Positions 49,261 through 61,100 of a stretch of DNA of 64,000 nt are shown here, piece by piece. This DNA is from Rutidosis leptorrhynchoides (taxonomy: Eukaryota > Streptophyta > Magnoliopsida > Asterales > Asteraceae), in assembly GCF_046630445.1 (NCBI RefSeq), contig NC_092335.1, positions 35,304,501 through 35,368,500 of the forward strand, given 5' to 3'. The translations under genes and the position numbers were made by a program. The notes under the pieces are model-generated. The model searched no databases. It saw only the letters and a program-made list of their open reading frames with translations, and was not told where the DNA came from. Within the stretch, counting starts at the first letter, position 1. Every line of letters starts with the position of its first letter.

Positions 49261-49524
49261 CGCATCTTGCAACAAGAATTGCCATACCAATTACTGAAAA
49301 TCAGCAATCAGTATTTTGAAATTTCATAGCATTTCTACTTCAATAGTTATATATACATATAACGTCTATCTCCTAAACTTACACACTTCGAATGTGAAGT
49401 TTCTAAAAAACATCTCAAACTGTGAATTAGTTCTCGAAATGCTAATGAAGCAGCAGAAACTGTAAACGACTTTAACAGTTAAAAGTTTGATGACAAAGAA
49501 TAATGTGTTGGTAAAGCCCAAAAA

Positions 49525-49695
49525 AAAAGAGAAGAGTTGGTACTGAACAATGGATTGAGCAGACCGTGAAGGAGACCAATGACAAATACAAGGACCAAAT
49601 TCTGTATTTAAAGAATCTTGATGATTCTATTTCTGACGAAGTCATTAACGAATACCTTGCTCCTGACTCTAAACCTTTGCAGACCTTATTCTTCA
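49525..49695 (+). pseudogene. Sense coding-like remnant, LARD2 copy
   Basis: Open for about 55 codons: RRVGTEQWIEQTVKE, then a Lys/Asp-rich helix-like segment and SISDEVINEYLAPDSK. Counterpart of 38960-39120 in LARD1. Identity unknown. The stretch 49700-50855 contains no gene I can support. Confidence 0.4.
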
Positions 49696-50859
49696 TCATC
49701 ATCTTATCTTAAATATTATAAGATATCTTCGTATCTCTCATTATACATATTCTCCATATTTCTGGAGATATTTTCACAACTATTCTTATCTGAGATCATT
49801 TATCTCTCCATAATATCTGCAACATAAAAGAAACTGTGTTGGTTTCTAAATTCTGAAAAAAATTCAAATATGAATGTTTTGAAGTAGTGTTGGGAACTGA
49901 AGCATGAGTTAGTATAATATAATGACACTTGATCAACGTGATTATATTACAGTAATTCATGCTGAGTTTCTAATGGAACGTGATGATTTACAGAACATAC
50001 CTTCATCATGTGCCATTTACACGACTCTTACATTCTACCAAATCTCCAAACATATTAAGAACATATCTTCTTGATAGTTCTATCTTTCTGGATATTCTGG
50101 TAATTTGCCAAATCAAGATCGTACCATTACGATTTCCTTCTTAGAACATTAACTATGTTCATCCAAAACTTCATACCTACTAATTCTGGACCATTATTCG
50201 CTTGACTTAAAGCCGGGAAGAGACAACAAAAGTATGAAACTCCGAAATGTAAGGGAGAATATAAAGTCCAATAACAACACATAAATTACAAACCGTGTAT
50301 ATCAATGTTTATCGCAACATAAAGACACGGGAGAATTAAAAACACTATAACCCTAAGGGCGAAGTAGAAGAAAACAGATTCCTCCGGTGGAAGTTGGAAA
50401 AGGAGAATGATTGTTGCGATATTAAGGATAAGGACAAGGATTAGAACTGGATTAAGCATTTTCGCAATCTTTTGAAATTGGAATTGAGTATAGAAGTGGT
50501 AAAAACTAATGGAATGGAAAAGGTAAATATATAAGGGAAATATCAGACGTAGTAATCGGGACAGATCATCGCATTTACTTAAAGAGATCCTAATTTCCTT
50601 AAATCTCGAAGAAACAGATCTTATAGATTTCCAAGATTTTTTTTTTTTGAATCCCTTGAATTCCGGAATTCAACCATGACTACGTCAAAAATTATGACGA
50701 AACTTATTTTCCTCATTCCACTATTTTGTGATAGCTTCACTCATACGCTTCGAGTAATCGGATTATTTTATCCATATTACTCTATGGTAATAAAATCCTA
50801 TCTATCAACACATATCCATCATAAAAACATTTTTATGGTTAGCCATGATGACCTCGATC

Positions 50860-50895
50860 AAATTTCGGGATGAAATTTCTTTAACGGGTAGGTAC
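50860..50895 (+). other. Hairpin and polypurine tract of LARD2
   Basis: AAATTTCG at 50860-50867 and TGAAATTT at 50871-50878 (one mismatch to a perfect arm), then AACGGGTAGGTAC at 50883-50895 before the LTR. Confidence 0.75.
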
Positions 50896-53392
50896 TGTGA
50901 CGACCCGGAAATTTTCGACCAAATTTAAACCTAACCTTTATATGTTTTCGACACGATAAGCAGAATTTGTAATGTTGAATCTCAAAAAGTTTGGAACTAC
51001 ATTCATGTAATCAATTACCCTTTGACCGTGTTCGACGATTCACGAACAATTATGTGTATATAGATATGTATATATAATATATAATATTAACTAAAAACAT
51101 TAACAATGTATTAGATATATGATACTTTACATGAACGTATTTGTTTCGATATATTTATTGACAGAATTAAGAGATAATATCAAATGATTGAATTATCAGA
51201 TACATTATGATATGATTACGGGCCAATGTTATGAGGTCCACTGTGATTTAAGAAATCTATTCTTTTTGACAATATTCAGAAAATGGTAAAGTAACTAAGA
51301 ACGTGGAGTGTAAATAACTTAGATGTTGGATATCGACAAGTTAAGTAACTCGACATTTTTCATTAAGATGATTTCATACGTTTATTAAACCTTTGGACTT
51401 TATCCCATGCTTCACCAACAGACTGTAATTTAAAAACTTGAAACCTATTATGAATATATATAATTCTACTTTTCTAAAATGTTTTATGATATAACGATTT
51501 AAATTAATATTAAATATATTTATACGCATATTATACGTACATAGTTTTATACTTTTAATATACTTTAACTTTACCTTTACTTTACTTTTACTTTACTTTT
51601 ACTTTACTTTAACTTTAATAATTCACTTTAATAATTCATACTTTAATAATTCACTTTAATAATTCACTTTAATAATTCATACTTTAATAATTCACTTTAA
51701 TAATTTAAAAATCTATTATAAATAGAATTCAATAGGTTTCATTATTTAATAGAAACTTGAAAATATATTTCTCTAAACTCTCTCAATCGGATTACATATA
51801 TATATTTACTTAGTATTATTTCAAGATATTATTAGTATACATAAAATACTACGACGGAGTTATATTCAGACGATTTCAAAATAAGTTTTCAAACGGGATA
51901 GAGCTAAGGAAATTATGGGTTATAGCTATGGAGGTTATGGGTATTGTTCGAGGGTATTGCTCGTGAGGTCAACCTAACGTTTATCTTTTTCGTTGCGTCT
52001 ACGTACTTTCTTGCAATATTGAATCACAATATTGATACGTGAGCATTCATATCTTATCTTTTATATATTAATAGTGTATCCCTGACTAGTGCTCGAGTAT
52101 ATATGATTATGCATGCTTGTATGCTTAGTTTCGTCGTTAAATAGTTTATGATAAATCACGAATTTGATACATATGCTACTGAGATAAGGTATATGATATG
52201 CATGTCGTTGAAAAGCTAAAGAAAAATTAATAACTTTTCATTTAGAAATCGTGTGGGTTCGATGAACGGATTAAAAGATATGGTCAACTGAATTATTATT
52301 AATTTTAATATTATTATTAAAACGATTATTATAATTGTTATCAGTTGATGTTATTACTAAAATTATCTTTATTACTAAAAATTAATATTTTTATTGAAAC
52401 TATCATTTTATTATTTTTATCATTATTATTATTATCAATATTATTTTATCAAATAAATATGCGTACAAAGATATTTTTACCACACGTAATATAATTACAT
52501 TAATAATACATACCACTATATTTTTATGATATTAAGTGAATTTTATAAATTTTATTACTTGTGATATATAAAAGTATATTTTTTATCATATATGAATTTA
52601 AATATAAATTTTTATTTATTAATAAATGACTTGTATTATTTAGTATAATAAGATCTGATAAATATATTTAAATATATAAAATGACTATATATAAGTTATA
52701 TAATAAACATGTATAGATTTTGGAAGTCATTTTGGGTCAAGTTGACTTTTGTTGACTTTTGCATGTCGGTCTCAAGCATTAGGATTGTGATACACTACGA
52801 CTTGATCTAAATTGTTAGACAGATATTGACCAACATATAAATATATATACTTAATATAGGTTCGTGAATCTGAGACAAACCCTGCACTTGTTCAGTGCCG
52901 TCATATACATAATTGCTACGAAATACAGTATTGTGAGTTTCATTACTCCCTTTTTTATATATATTTTTGGGCTGAGAATACATGCACTATTTTATAACTG
53001 TTTTACGAAATGGACACAAGTACTAAAAACATATTCTACGTTGAGTTGTACCACTTTGCATATTTTTCCCTAATAGCTTGGTAACTACCATTTACATGCG
53101 GTATTGTAAACGCGAATCCTGTTGATAGATCTATCGGGCCTGACAACCCCAACCGGACTGGACGACCAGTATTCAACGGTTGCACAGTACTTCGTTTCAG
53201 TGACTACACTTGGTACAGTGTAGTGAGATTTCATAATAAAGGGAATATGTGACGTTGATTAAATGTTAAGTATGGTTACCAAGTGCTCAACCACTTAGAA
53301 TATTTTTATTAAAACGTTTATGTATATGAAATCTTGTGGTCTATTACTATTACGGTAATGGTTGATTATGATAAACTAATGAACTCACCAAC
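50896..53392 (+). repeat. 3' LTR of LARD2, truncated by the Athila insertion
   Basis: Parallel to 43935 onward up to ACTCACCAAC, where the 5' LTR continues CTTTTGGTTGAC but here Athila starts. CCAAC (53388-53392) would be the left Athila target duplication. Confidence 0.9.
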
Positions 53393-55408
53393 TGATAATG
53401 CTAAAAACGAACATATATTTCATAGCATTATTCCTCAAGAAAGACGAGCTTTTAGTTGCAATTGTCCTATTTACAAGTGATATTCGTTTAAATAATAAAA
53501 GGTGAAGACAAAAGGCAGATTCGACGAATTGAAGACGCAAACGACCAAAAAGCTCAAAAGTACAAAAGACAATCAAAGAGGTTCCAATTATTGATAAGAA
53601 ACATCTCAAAATTACAAGAGTACAAGATTCAAAACGCAAAGTACAAGATATTAAATTGTACGCAAGGACGTTTGAAAATCCGGAACCGGGACCAGAGTCA
53701 ACTCTCAACGCTTGACGCAACGGACTAAAAATTACAAGTCAACTATGCACATAAATATAATATAATATTTAAATAATTCTTATAATTATTTATATATTAT
53801 ATATTATATTATTAAAAACCGTCGGCAGAAAAAACAAAGGCTTGTGAGCCTCTCCAGCTGGCCATGCGATCGCATGGCCTTGAAGGGTAAAGCTCATGCG
53901 ATCGCATGAGCATCTTTTCCAGATCACAGGCCTATAAAAATCGAGCTTTGGTGTAACACAAAACACATCTTTTTCTTCTCCTCATTCATACGTAGTATAT
54001 ATTTATATTTATATTTTAATTTTAATTTTAATTTTAATTCTAATAATAAGGGTATGTTAGCGAATGTTGTAAAGGTGTAAGTCGAAATTCTGTCCGTGTA
54101 ACGCTACGCTATTTTTAATCATTGTAAGTTATGTTTAACCTTTTTAATTTAATGTCTCGTAGCTAAGTTATTATTATGCTTATTTAATCCGAAGTAATCA
54201 TGATGTTGGGCTAATTATTAAAATTGGGTAATTGGGCTTTGTACCATAATTAGTTGGGCTTTGTACCATAATTAGGGTTTGGACAAAAGAATGACACTTG
54301 TGGAAATTAGACTATGGGCTATTAATGGGCTTTATATTTGTTTAACTAAATGATAATTTGTTAATGTTAATATAAAGATTTACAATTGGACGTCCCTATA
54401 AATAACCACATACACTCGATTGGACACGATGGGCGGGGTATTTATATGTACGAATAATCGTTCATTTAACCGGACACGGGAATGGATTAATAGCCACTAG
54501 AATTATTAAAACAGGGGTGAAATTATGTACAAGGATACTTGGCATAATTGATAACAAAGTATTAAAACCTTGGGTTACATTCAGTCGACATCCTGGTGTA
54601 ATTATTAAACAAAGTAATAAAACCTTGTTACAGTTTAAGTCCCCAATTAGTTGGAATATTTAACTTCGGGTATAAGGATAATTTGACGAGGATACTCGCA
54701 CTTTATATTTATGACTGATGGACTGTTATGGACAAAAACTAGATGGACATATTAAATAATCCAGGACAAAGGACAATTAACCCATGGACATAAAACTAAA
54801 ATCAACACGTCAAACATCATGATTACGGAAGTTTAAATAAGCATAATTCTTTTATTTCATATTTAATTTCCTTTATTTTATATTTAATTGCACTTCTAAT
54901 TATCGCACTTTTATTTATTGTTATTGTATTTAATTGCAATTTTAATTATCGTACTTTTTAATTATCGCAAGTTTATTTTATCGCACTTTTATTTATCGCA
55001 ATTTCATTATCATTATTTACTTTACGCTTTAAATTAAGTCTTTTATTTATTCAATATTTTACATTTTGTTTTAACTGCGACTAAAGTTTTTAAAATCGAC
55101 AAACCGGTCATTAAACGGTAAAAACCCCCCTTTATAATAATAATATTACTTATATATATATTTGTATTTTTATAAAATAAAACTAATATAGCGTTAAGCT
55201 TTGATTAAAAGATTTTCCCTGTGGAACGAACCGGACTTACTAAAAACTACACTACTGTACGATTAGGTACACTGCCTATAAGTGTTGTAGCAAGATTTAA
55301 GTATATCCATTCAATAAATAAATAAATATCTTGAGTAAAATTGTATCGTATTTAATAGTATTTTCTTGTAAAATATAAGCTATTTTATATACACCTCGCA
55401 GAACATCA
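53393..55408 (+). repeat. 5' LTR of the Athila element
   Basis: 2016 bp with terminal TGAT and ATCA. It contains the shared promoter block (about 53665-53950), a 22-bp tandem pair TTGGGCTTTGTACC... (54232-54275), and AT-rich U5 with several TTTAATTGCAATTTTAATTATCGC-like repeats (about 54880-54980). Confidence 0.9.
53860..53938 (+). promoter_or_regulatory. Core promoter module of the Athila LTR: paired palindromes plus TATA box
   Basis: Perfect 20-bp palindromes GGCCATGCGATCGCATGGCC (53860-53879) and GCTCATGCGATCGCATGAGC (53892-53911), centres 32 bp apart, then TATAAA at 53933-53938, 24 bp after the second CATG...CATG core. About 465 bp into the LTR. Confidence 0.75.
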
Positions 55409-55416
55409 AGTATTTT

Positions 55417-55434
55417 TGGCGCCACTGCCGGGGA
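55417..55434 (+). other. Primer binding site of Athila
   Basis: TGGCGCCACTGCCGGGGA, the Athila-type site, usually assigned to Asp tRNA; eight bases after the LTR end. Confidence 0.88.
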
Positions 55435-56829
55435 CCATCTAGCTTAAAAGCTGGAAGCGCAACGCTAATATATATAAAAAACAAAAAAAAAATTATTTTT
55501 AGTTTACTTTTATTAAAATACGCTTTTGTAAAAAATACGTTTTAATATATTCGAAAATATAAAAAGAAAAACAAAAATATAAATATTTTTAAGAGTTTGT
55601 TAAATATTTAAGTTCTATAAAAGTTTCTTTATATTTATTTAATAAAAATATAAGTTTTATTTAATTTATAAAAATATATTATATAAATATTTAAAACAGA
55701 AAAAATAAACACAGCAAAAAAAAAAAAAAACATTCGGCCTGCTACTGTAGCAGCCCGTAGCCTGGCCCAAAATCCTGGCTCATGCGATCGCATGAGCCCG
55801 AAGGCATAAACTCATGTGATCGCATGAGAGTGTCTGACACGCCAACAGGAAACCCTAACTGCATTAATTACGGGTATTATTATTATTATTTAATAAACCC
55901 TAATTAGGTTTTATTATTTAATTAGTTATTAGTTTTTAGATTTAATTTATATATTTAGTTTAATTAGTTTAATTAAATTTTAAAATTAATAGTTTTATAA
56001 AATAAATAATATAAAAATAATATTTTTATAAAAATTGTACTTTTTACAACTTTTAATATATTTTTATATTTTATTTTTTTAATTGTTTTTAGCGTAATAT
56101 TTGTATTTTTCGCTCGTATTTAGTTTTAATTCATAGTTTTTGCCATAGTTATTTTTTATTTCTAGATTTTTAGGCTTTGCCGTAAAATCCCTTAAATGCT
56201 TTTTCTTTAGACTAAGATTTAGGTACTTTAGAATTTTGCGACGCCTTTTTAAGTTTTAGTACCTTTTTAAGATATTGCCATTTGGGATATAGTTTTACTT
56301 GTAAGCTTTAATATTTTTAGACGCCTTTTACCTATGTATCAATTATCATTCCAATTATTAATCTCAATTTGCAATTATAATTTTAAGTTAGTGATAGTAA
56401 TAAGGTTGGGTTAGTCAAGTATTTTTAAGTTTTATAAGTCACTCTTTTTCTTTCTTATTTTTCGACGCCTTTTATTTTTCGACCTTTTTTGACGCGCTCT
56501 TTTTCTTTCTTATTTCTCGTCATTCTAGTTTTTAGGACTTAGAATTTTTTTCTACTTCTTATCTATACTTCTTAAAATTACGAAAATTTATTTTAAGTGG
56601 TTAAATTGATAGACATCAAAATTTTCTGGTTCGTAGTAATAGTTGGATTTGTACGTGAACCGGGTTATTGGAGCCAAACAGTCCTCAATTATATTGAGAC
56701 CAAACGAATCCTGCCCCTCTGCTGCATCTTTTGGCTATTCGAAACGTGGACAAAATCAGAAAAGTCTATTAATTGGATAACTTATATAATTTTTCTTTCC
56801 TTTTAAAAAACTAATAGGATATTCAGTGA
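55435..56829 (+). promoter_or_regulatory. Athila untranslated leader with a second palindrome pair
   Basis: Very AT-rich leader of 1.4 kb. At 55778-55797 is the 20-bp palindrome GCTCATGCGATCGCATGAGC and at 55813-55826 a one-mismatch copy, centres again 32 bp apart, here without a TATA box. GCTACTGTAGC lies just upstream (55741). A 69-codon ORF at 56597-56806 ends 23 bp before the gag ATG and could act as an upstream ORF. Confidence 0.65.
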
Positions 56830-58600
56830 ATGCACCGAGCAAGACGTTCAGCACCTTTTGTACGTTCACCACCTGTAACTAGATCAAGACATCTAGCAAA
56901 TATTACCGCCGTTGATTTTTCTTTAGAATCGTCATCCAGTCGACCAAGTACTCCAATTCAAATTTCCGATAATCCATTTTTTGAACCCGACCTCACAATT
57001 GAGAATCCGGGGAATATTCAGGGACAATTCGTAGATCCTGAACCATTAATTTTTCCTCCGGAACCACCAATCATTCAAACAGAGATTGTTGAGGAACGAA
57101 CCATTAAATCAGAATCCTCTAGTGATTCCGATTCAACAAATTCAATTATGGAGAATCTGGAACCTTTAAGTATGGAAGACCGAATGAGAGCTAAACGCAC
57201 TGGCCAAGGTCACGCAATTACTCATCCAGACATTAATGCGCCAGATTATGAAATCAAAGGACAAATTCTACATATGGTAACTAATCAATGCCAATTTAGT
57301 GGTGCGCCGAAGGAAGATCAAATGCACATCTTCGTACCTTTAATAGGATCTGCACTCTATTTAAAATCCGAGAAGTGGAGGATGAACAGATATATCTCAT
57401 GTTATTTCCCTGGACTTTCAAGGGAGAAGCCAAAGATTGGTTGGAATCGTTACCTGAAGGGGCGATTGATACATGGGACGTTTTAGTTGAAAAATTTCTT
57501 AAACAATTCTTTCCGGCATCTAAAGCCGTAAGACTTCAAGGAGAAATTGTTACGTTCACACAGAAACCAAATGAAACTCTATATGAGGCATGGACAAGAT
57601 TTGGAAAGTTATTAAGAGAATGTCCGCAACATGGTTTAGACACCTGTCAAATAGTACAAATATTCTACCAAGGATGCGACATCACTATAAGGAAAGACAT
57701 CGACATAGCAGCTGGTGGTTCTATTATGAAGAAAACTGAAACTGATGCTTAAAAAATTATTGATAACACTGCTTCCCACTCACATGAGTGGCACCAAGAA
57801 AAAGATATCATTAGATCATCTAAAGCAGCTAGAGCCGATTCTAGCCATGACTTAGATTCCATTTCCGCAAAGATAGATGCTGTCGAGAGACGAATGAAAA
57901 AGATGACTAAAGATATCCACTCAATACGAATTAGTTGTGAGCAGTGTGGAGGACCACATTTGACAAAAGATTGTCTCAGTATTGAACTAATAATGGAACA
58001 AAGAGAGAATATTTCATACATAAATCAAAGGCCTGGAAATAATTATCAGAATAATTATCAACCGCCAAGACCAATTTACAATCAAAACCAGAATTATAAC
58101 CGAAATATTCCATACAACAACCAACAAGGTCCTAGCAATCAACAAGTATCCAATAATACTTACAATCAGCAAAGATCTAATTTTCAAAACAAACCACCAC
58201 AAACCGATGATAAAAAGCCGAATTTAGAAGATATGATGACAAAGCTAGTTGAAACTCAAACGCAGTTTTTCACATCTCAGAAACAAACTAATGAACAAAA
58301 TGCTCAAGCATTTAGAAATCAACAAGCTTCTATTCAAAACTTGGAACAAGAAGTAAGTAACCTAGCAAGGTTAATAGGTGAAAGAAAACCGGGAAGTCTA
58401 CCTAGTGATACAAATGCAAACCCTCGAAATGAAACAGCTAAAGCCATTACCACAAGAAGTGGTACAACACTTAAACCACCTGAAATACCTGTAACTTCTG
58501 ATGAAGCTATTCCTACTCCACAAGAACCACAACCTGATCAAGATAAGGAAAAAGAACCGGTAGTTGAAAAGGTTAATGAAGATAACACAGCTAAGGATAA
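56830..58600 (+). pseudogene. Athila gag, with one frameshift and one stop
   Basis: Start MHRARRSAPFV at 56830; the frame gives a Ser/Pro/Glu-rich N-terminus and the first part of the capsid region (NAPDYEIKGQILHMV). Near 57331 the reading must shift by one base to enter the capsid core (FPWTFKGEAKDWLESLP and FLKQFFPASKAVRLQ). TAA at 57750-57752 interrupts this second frame, which then stays open. The zinc knuckle CEQCGGPHLTKDC (57936-57974, CX2CX3HX4C, usual for Athila) is followed by an Asn/Gln/Tyr-rich linker and a coiled coil (QNLEQEVSNLARL). It forms the capsid and nucleocapsid in intact relatives. Confidence 0.88.
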
Positions 58601-59384
58601 ACCTTATGTTAAACCATACCAACCACCACTTCCTTACCCGAGTAAAATGAAAAAAGAGAAACTTGAAGCCGAGCAATCTAAATTCTTGGATATGTTTAAA
58701 CAGATAAATGTAAATCTTCCTTTCATTGATGTGATTTCAGGAATGCCTAGATATGCTAAATTCTTGAAAGATCTAATCTCAAATAGAAAGAAAATGGAAG
58801 AACTCTCGGCTGTTACTATGAATGCTATTTGTTCAGCAGTGCTGTTGAATAAGATACCAGAAAAACTATCTGATCCAGGAAGTTTCACAATTCCATGTTT
58901 TCTAGGTAGTCTTAGTTCAATAGAAGCATTAGCAGACTTAGGTGCTAGTATAAATTTAATGCCGTATTCACTATACACTAAACTAGACCTTGGAGAATTG
59001 AAACCAACCGGAATAAGTATACAACTAGCCGATCGATCAATAAAATATCCTAGAGGGATAATGGAGAACATGCTAGTTAAAGTTGGTACTTTAGTATTTC
59101 CAGTAGATTTTGTTGTTCTGGACATGGAAGAAGATTCTCAAGTTCCTCTCATATTAGGAAGACCATTCTTAAACACGGCTAAAGCAATGATAGACGTGTT
59201 CGGTAAGAAATTGACCCTAAGTATAGAGGACGAGAGTGTTACCTTTTCAGTTGATAGAGCAATGCAACAACCACAATCTGCAGATGATACATGTTATTAT
59301 ATTCAAACTATAGATTCACATGCAGAATTATTAGAAGAATTTCCAGAATTACAAGGAACAGGAGAATGTTCTTTAGGAGAATGA
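58601..59384 (+). pseudogene. Athila protease region, ending at an in-frame stop
   Basis: Same frame as gag. It holds a Pro-rich linker (PYQPPLPYPS), a helical segment (FLDMFKQINVNLPF), and the aspartic protease with active site LADLGASINLMP (Asp codon at 58935) and the VPLILGRPFLNTA flap-to-end motif. TGA at 59382-59384 closes the frame, but the same frame continues into RT. Trp is the likely original codon (TGG). In a working element this domain cuts the polyprotein. Confidence 0.88.
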
Positions 59385-61100
59385 ACTGAACAAATTGATG
59401 AAGCTGAAATGTTAGCTACACTAATAGCAAATGGATATGAACCAACAACAGAAGAAATTCAAATGCTAAAAGAAGATGACAGATATCGATATAAATCATC
59501 GATAGAAGAACCTCCAACATTAGAGTTAAAGCCACTTCCAAACCATTTGGAATACGCTTATTTACATGGTGAATCTGAATTACCTGTAATAATATCGTCT
59601 TCTCTTACTGAAAATGAAAAATCACAACTCATTTCTGTGTTGAAAGCTCATAAACCAGCCATTGCATGGAAAATTCATGATATTAAAGGAATAAGTCCTT
59701 CGTATTGCACACATAAAATCCTTATGAAAGAAGGTCATAAAACGTATATGCAACGCCAACGAAGACTAAATCCGAATATGCAAGATGTAGTTAAAAAAGA
59801 AATTATTAAACTGCTAGATGCAGGTTTAATTTATCCAATCTCTGATAGTCCATGGGTAAGCCCAGTTCAATGCGTGCCTAAGAAGGGTGGCATGACTGTC
59901 ATTACAAATGAGAAAAATGAGCTTATTCCTACTAGGACTGTAACAGAATGGCGTGTTTGTATTGATTATAGAAAATTAAATGACGCCACCAGAAAAGATC
60001 ACTTTCCCTTACCTTTTGTTGATCAAATGTTGGAAAGATTAGCCGGAAACAGTTACTATTGTTTTCTTGAGGGATTTTCCGGATATTTTCAAATTCCAAT
60101 AGCACCCGAAGATCAAGAGAAAACCACGTTCACGTGCCCTTATGGTACTTTTGCTTACAAACGCATGCCATTTGGACTTTGCAACGCCCCTGCAACCTTT
60201 CAAAGGTGCATGATGGCGATTTTTCACGACATGATAGAAGAATGCATGGAAGTTTTCATGGATGACTTTTCAGTCTTCGGTGATACATTTGAATCATGTC
60301 TAGTTAATCTGGAACGAATGCTTATTAGATGTGAACAATCAAATCTAGTTCTTAATTGGGAGAAATGCCATTTCATGGTTAAAGAAGGCATCGTTCTTGG
60401 ACATAAAATTTCAAAAGAAGGAATTGAAGTGGATAGAGCTAAAGTAGATGTAATTGCTAAACTTCCACATCCTACCAATGTTAGAGGAGTTAGGAGTTTT
60501 CTAGGGCATGCCGGTTTTTACCGATGTTTCATAAAAGATTTTTCTAAAATTGCCACTCCTATGAATAAACTCCTAGAAAAGGATGCTCCATTCATCTTTT
60601 CAGATGAATGCATCAAATCTTTTAATATTCTTAAAGAGAAACTCACTAATGCGCCGATCATGATAACACCAAATTGGAATCTACCGTTTGAACTAATGTG
60701 CGATGCAAGTGATTTTGCAATGGGAGCCGTTTTAGGACAAAGGATTGAAAAAAGATTTCAACCTATATATTATGCTAGTAAGACGTTACAAGGAGCACAA
60801 ACAAATTACACAACTACTGAAAAAGTACTCCTTGCTATTGTCTTTGCTTTTGACAAATTTCGTTCATATCTCGTTCTAGCAAAAACGGTGGTCTATACCG
60901 ACCATTCTGCTCTTAGATACCTATTTTTGAAACAAGATGCCAAACCAAGATTAATCCGTTAGATCTTACTCTTACAAGAGTTCGATATTGAAATCCGAGA
61001 TAAAAGAGGAGCAAAAAATCTCGCCGCTGATCATCTTTCTCGTCTTGAAAATCTCGAATTAGAAGTTCTAAATGAATCGGCCATACAAGACAACTTTCCT
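59385..61100 (+). pseudogene. Athila reverse transcriptase and RNase H, with one stop
   Basis: Frame continuous from the protease. RT motifs in order: PVQCVPKKGGMTV, RVCIDYRKLNDATRKDHFPLP, MPFGLCNAPATFQRCM and the catalytic FMDDFSVFG (60255-60281). The thumb SFLGHAGFYRCFIKDFS leads to RNase H with LMCDASDFAMGAVLGQ, QTNYTTTEKVLLAIV and YTDHSALRYL. TAG at 60960-60962 stands where RT-RNase H relatives have Trp before ILLLQEFDIEI; the frame then continues through AADHLSRLE. Only single-base stops are seen in 1.7 kb. Confidence 0.9.

Larger units (their letters stand above)
43935..53392 (+). mobile_element. LARD2, large non-autonomous element related to LARD1, 3' end cut by Athila
   Basis: 5' LTR 43935-46783, interior 46784-50895 (4.1 kb), 3' LTR from 50896 until the Athila insertion at 53393. 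The interior aligns with LARD1 from the PBS on. LTRs differ at few positions (two C/T changes in the first 60 bases, fewer further on). The left flank CATAG would be its target duplication; the right copy is outside the window. Confidence 0.88.

Noticed and set aside
53385-53720. Antisense ORF across the LARD2-Athila junction
   Set aside because: It spans an insertion boundary, so it cannot be an old gene.
53863-53876. Cyanobacterial HIP1-type GCGATCGC octamer as a sign of bacterial DNA
   Set aside because: The octamer is part of a longer palindrome fixed in plant LTRs; all context is eukaryotic.
57331-57752. Programmed frameshift or stop readthrough in Athila gag
   Set aside because: The lesions lie inside the capsid core rather than at a gag-pol boundary, and further stops follow in pol; ordinary decay is simpler.
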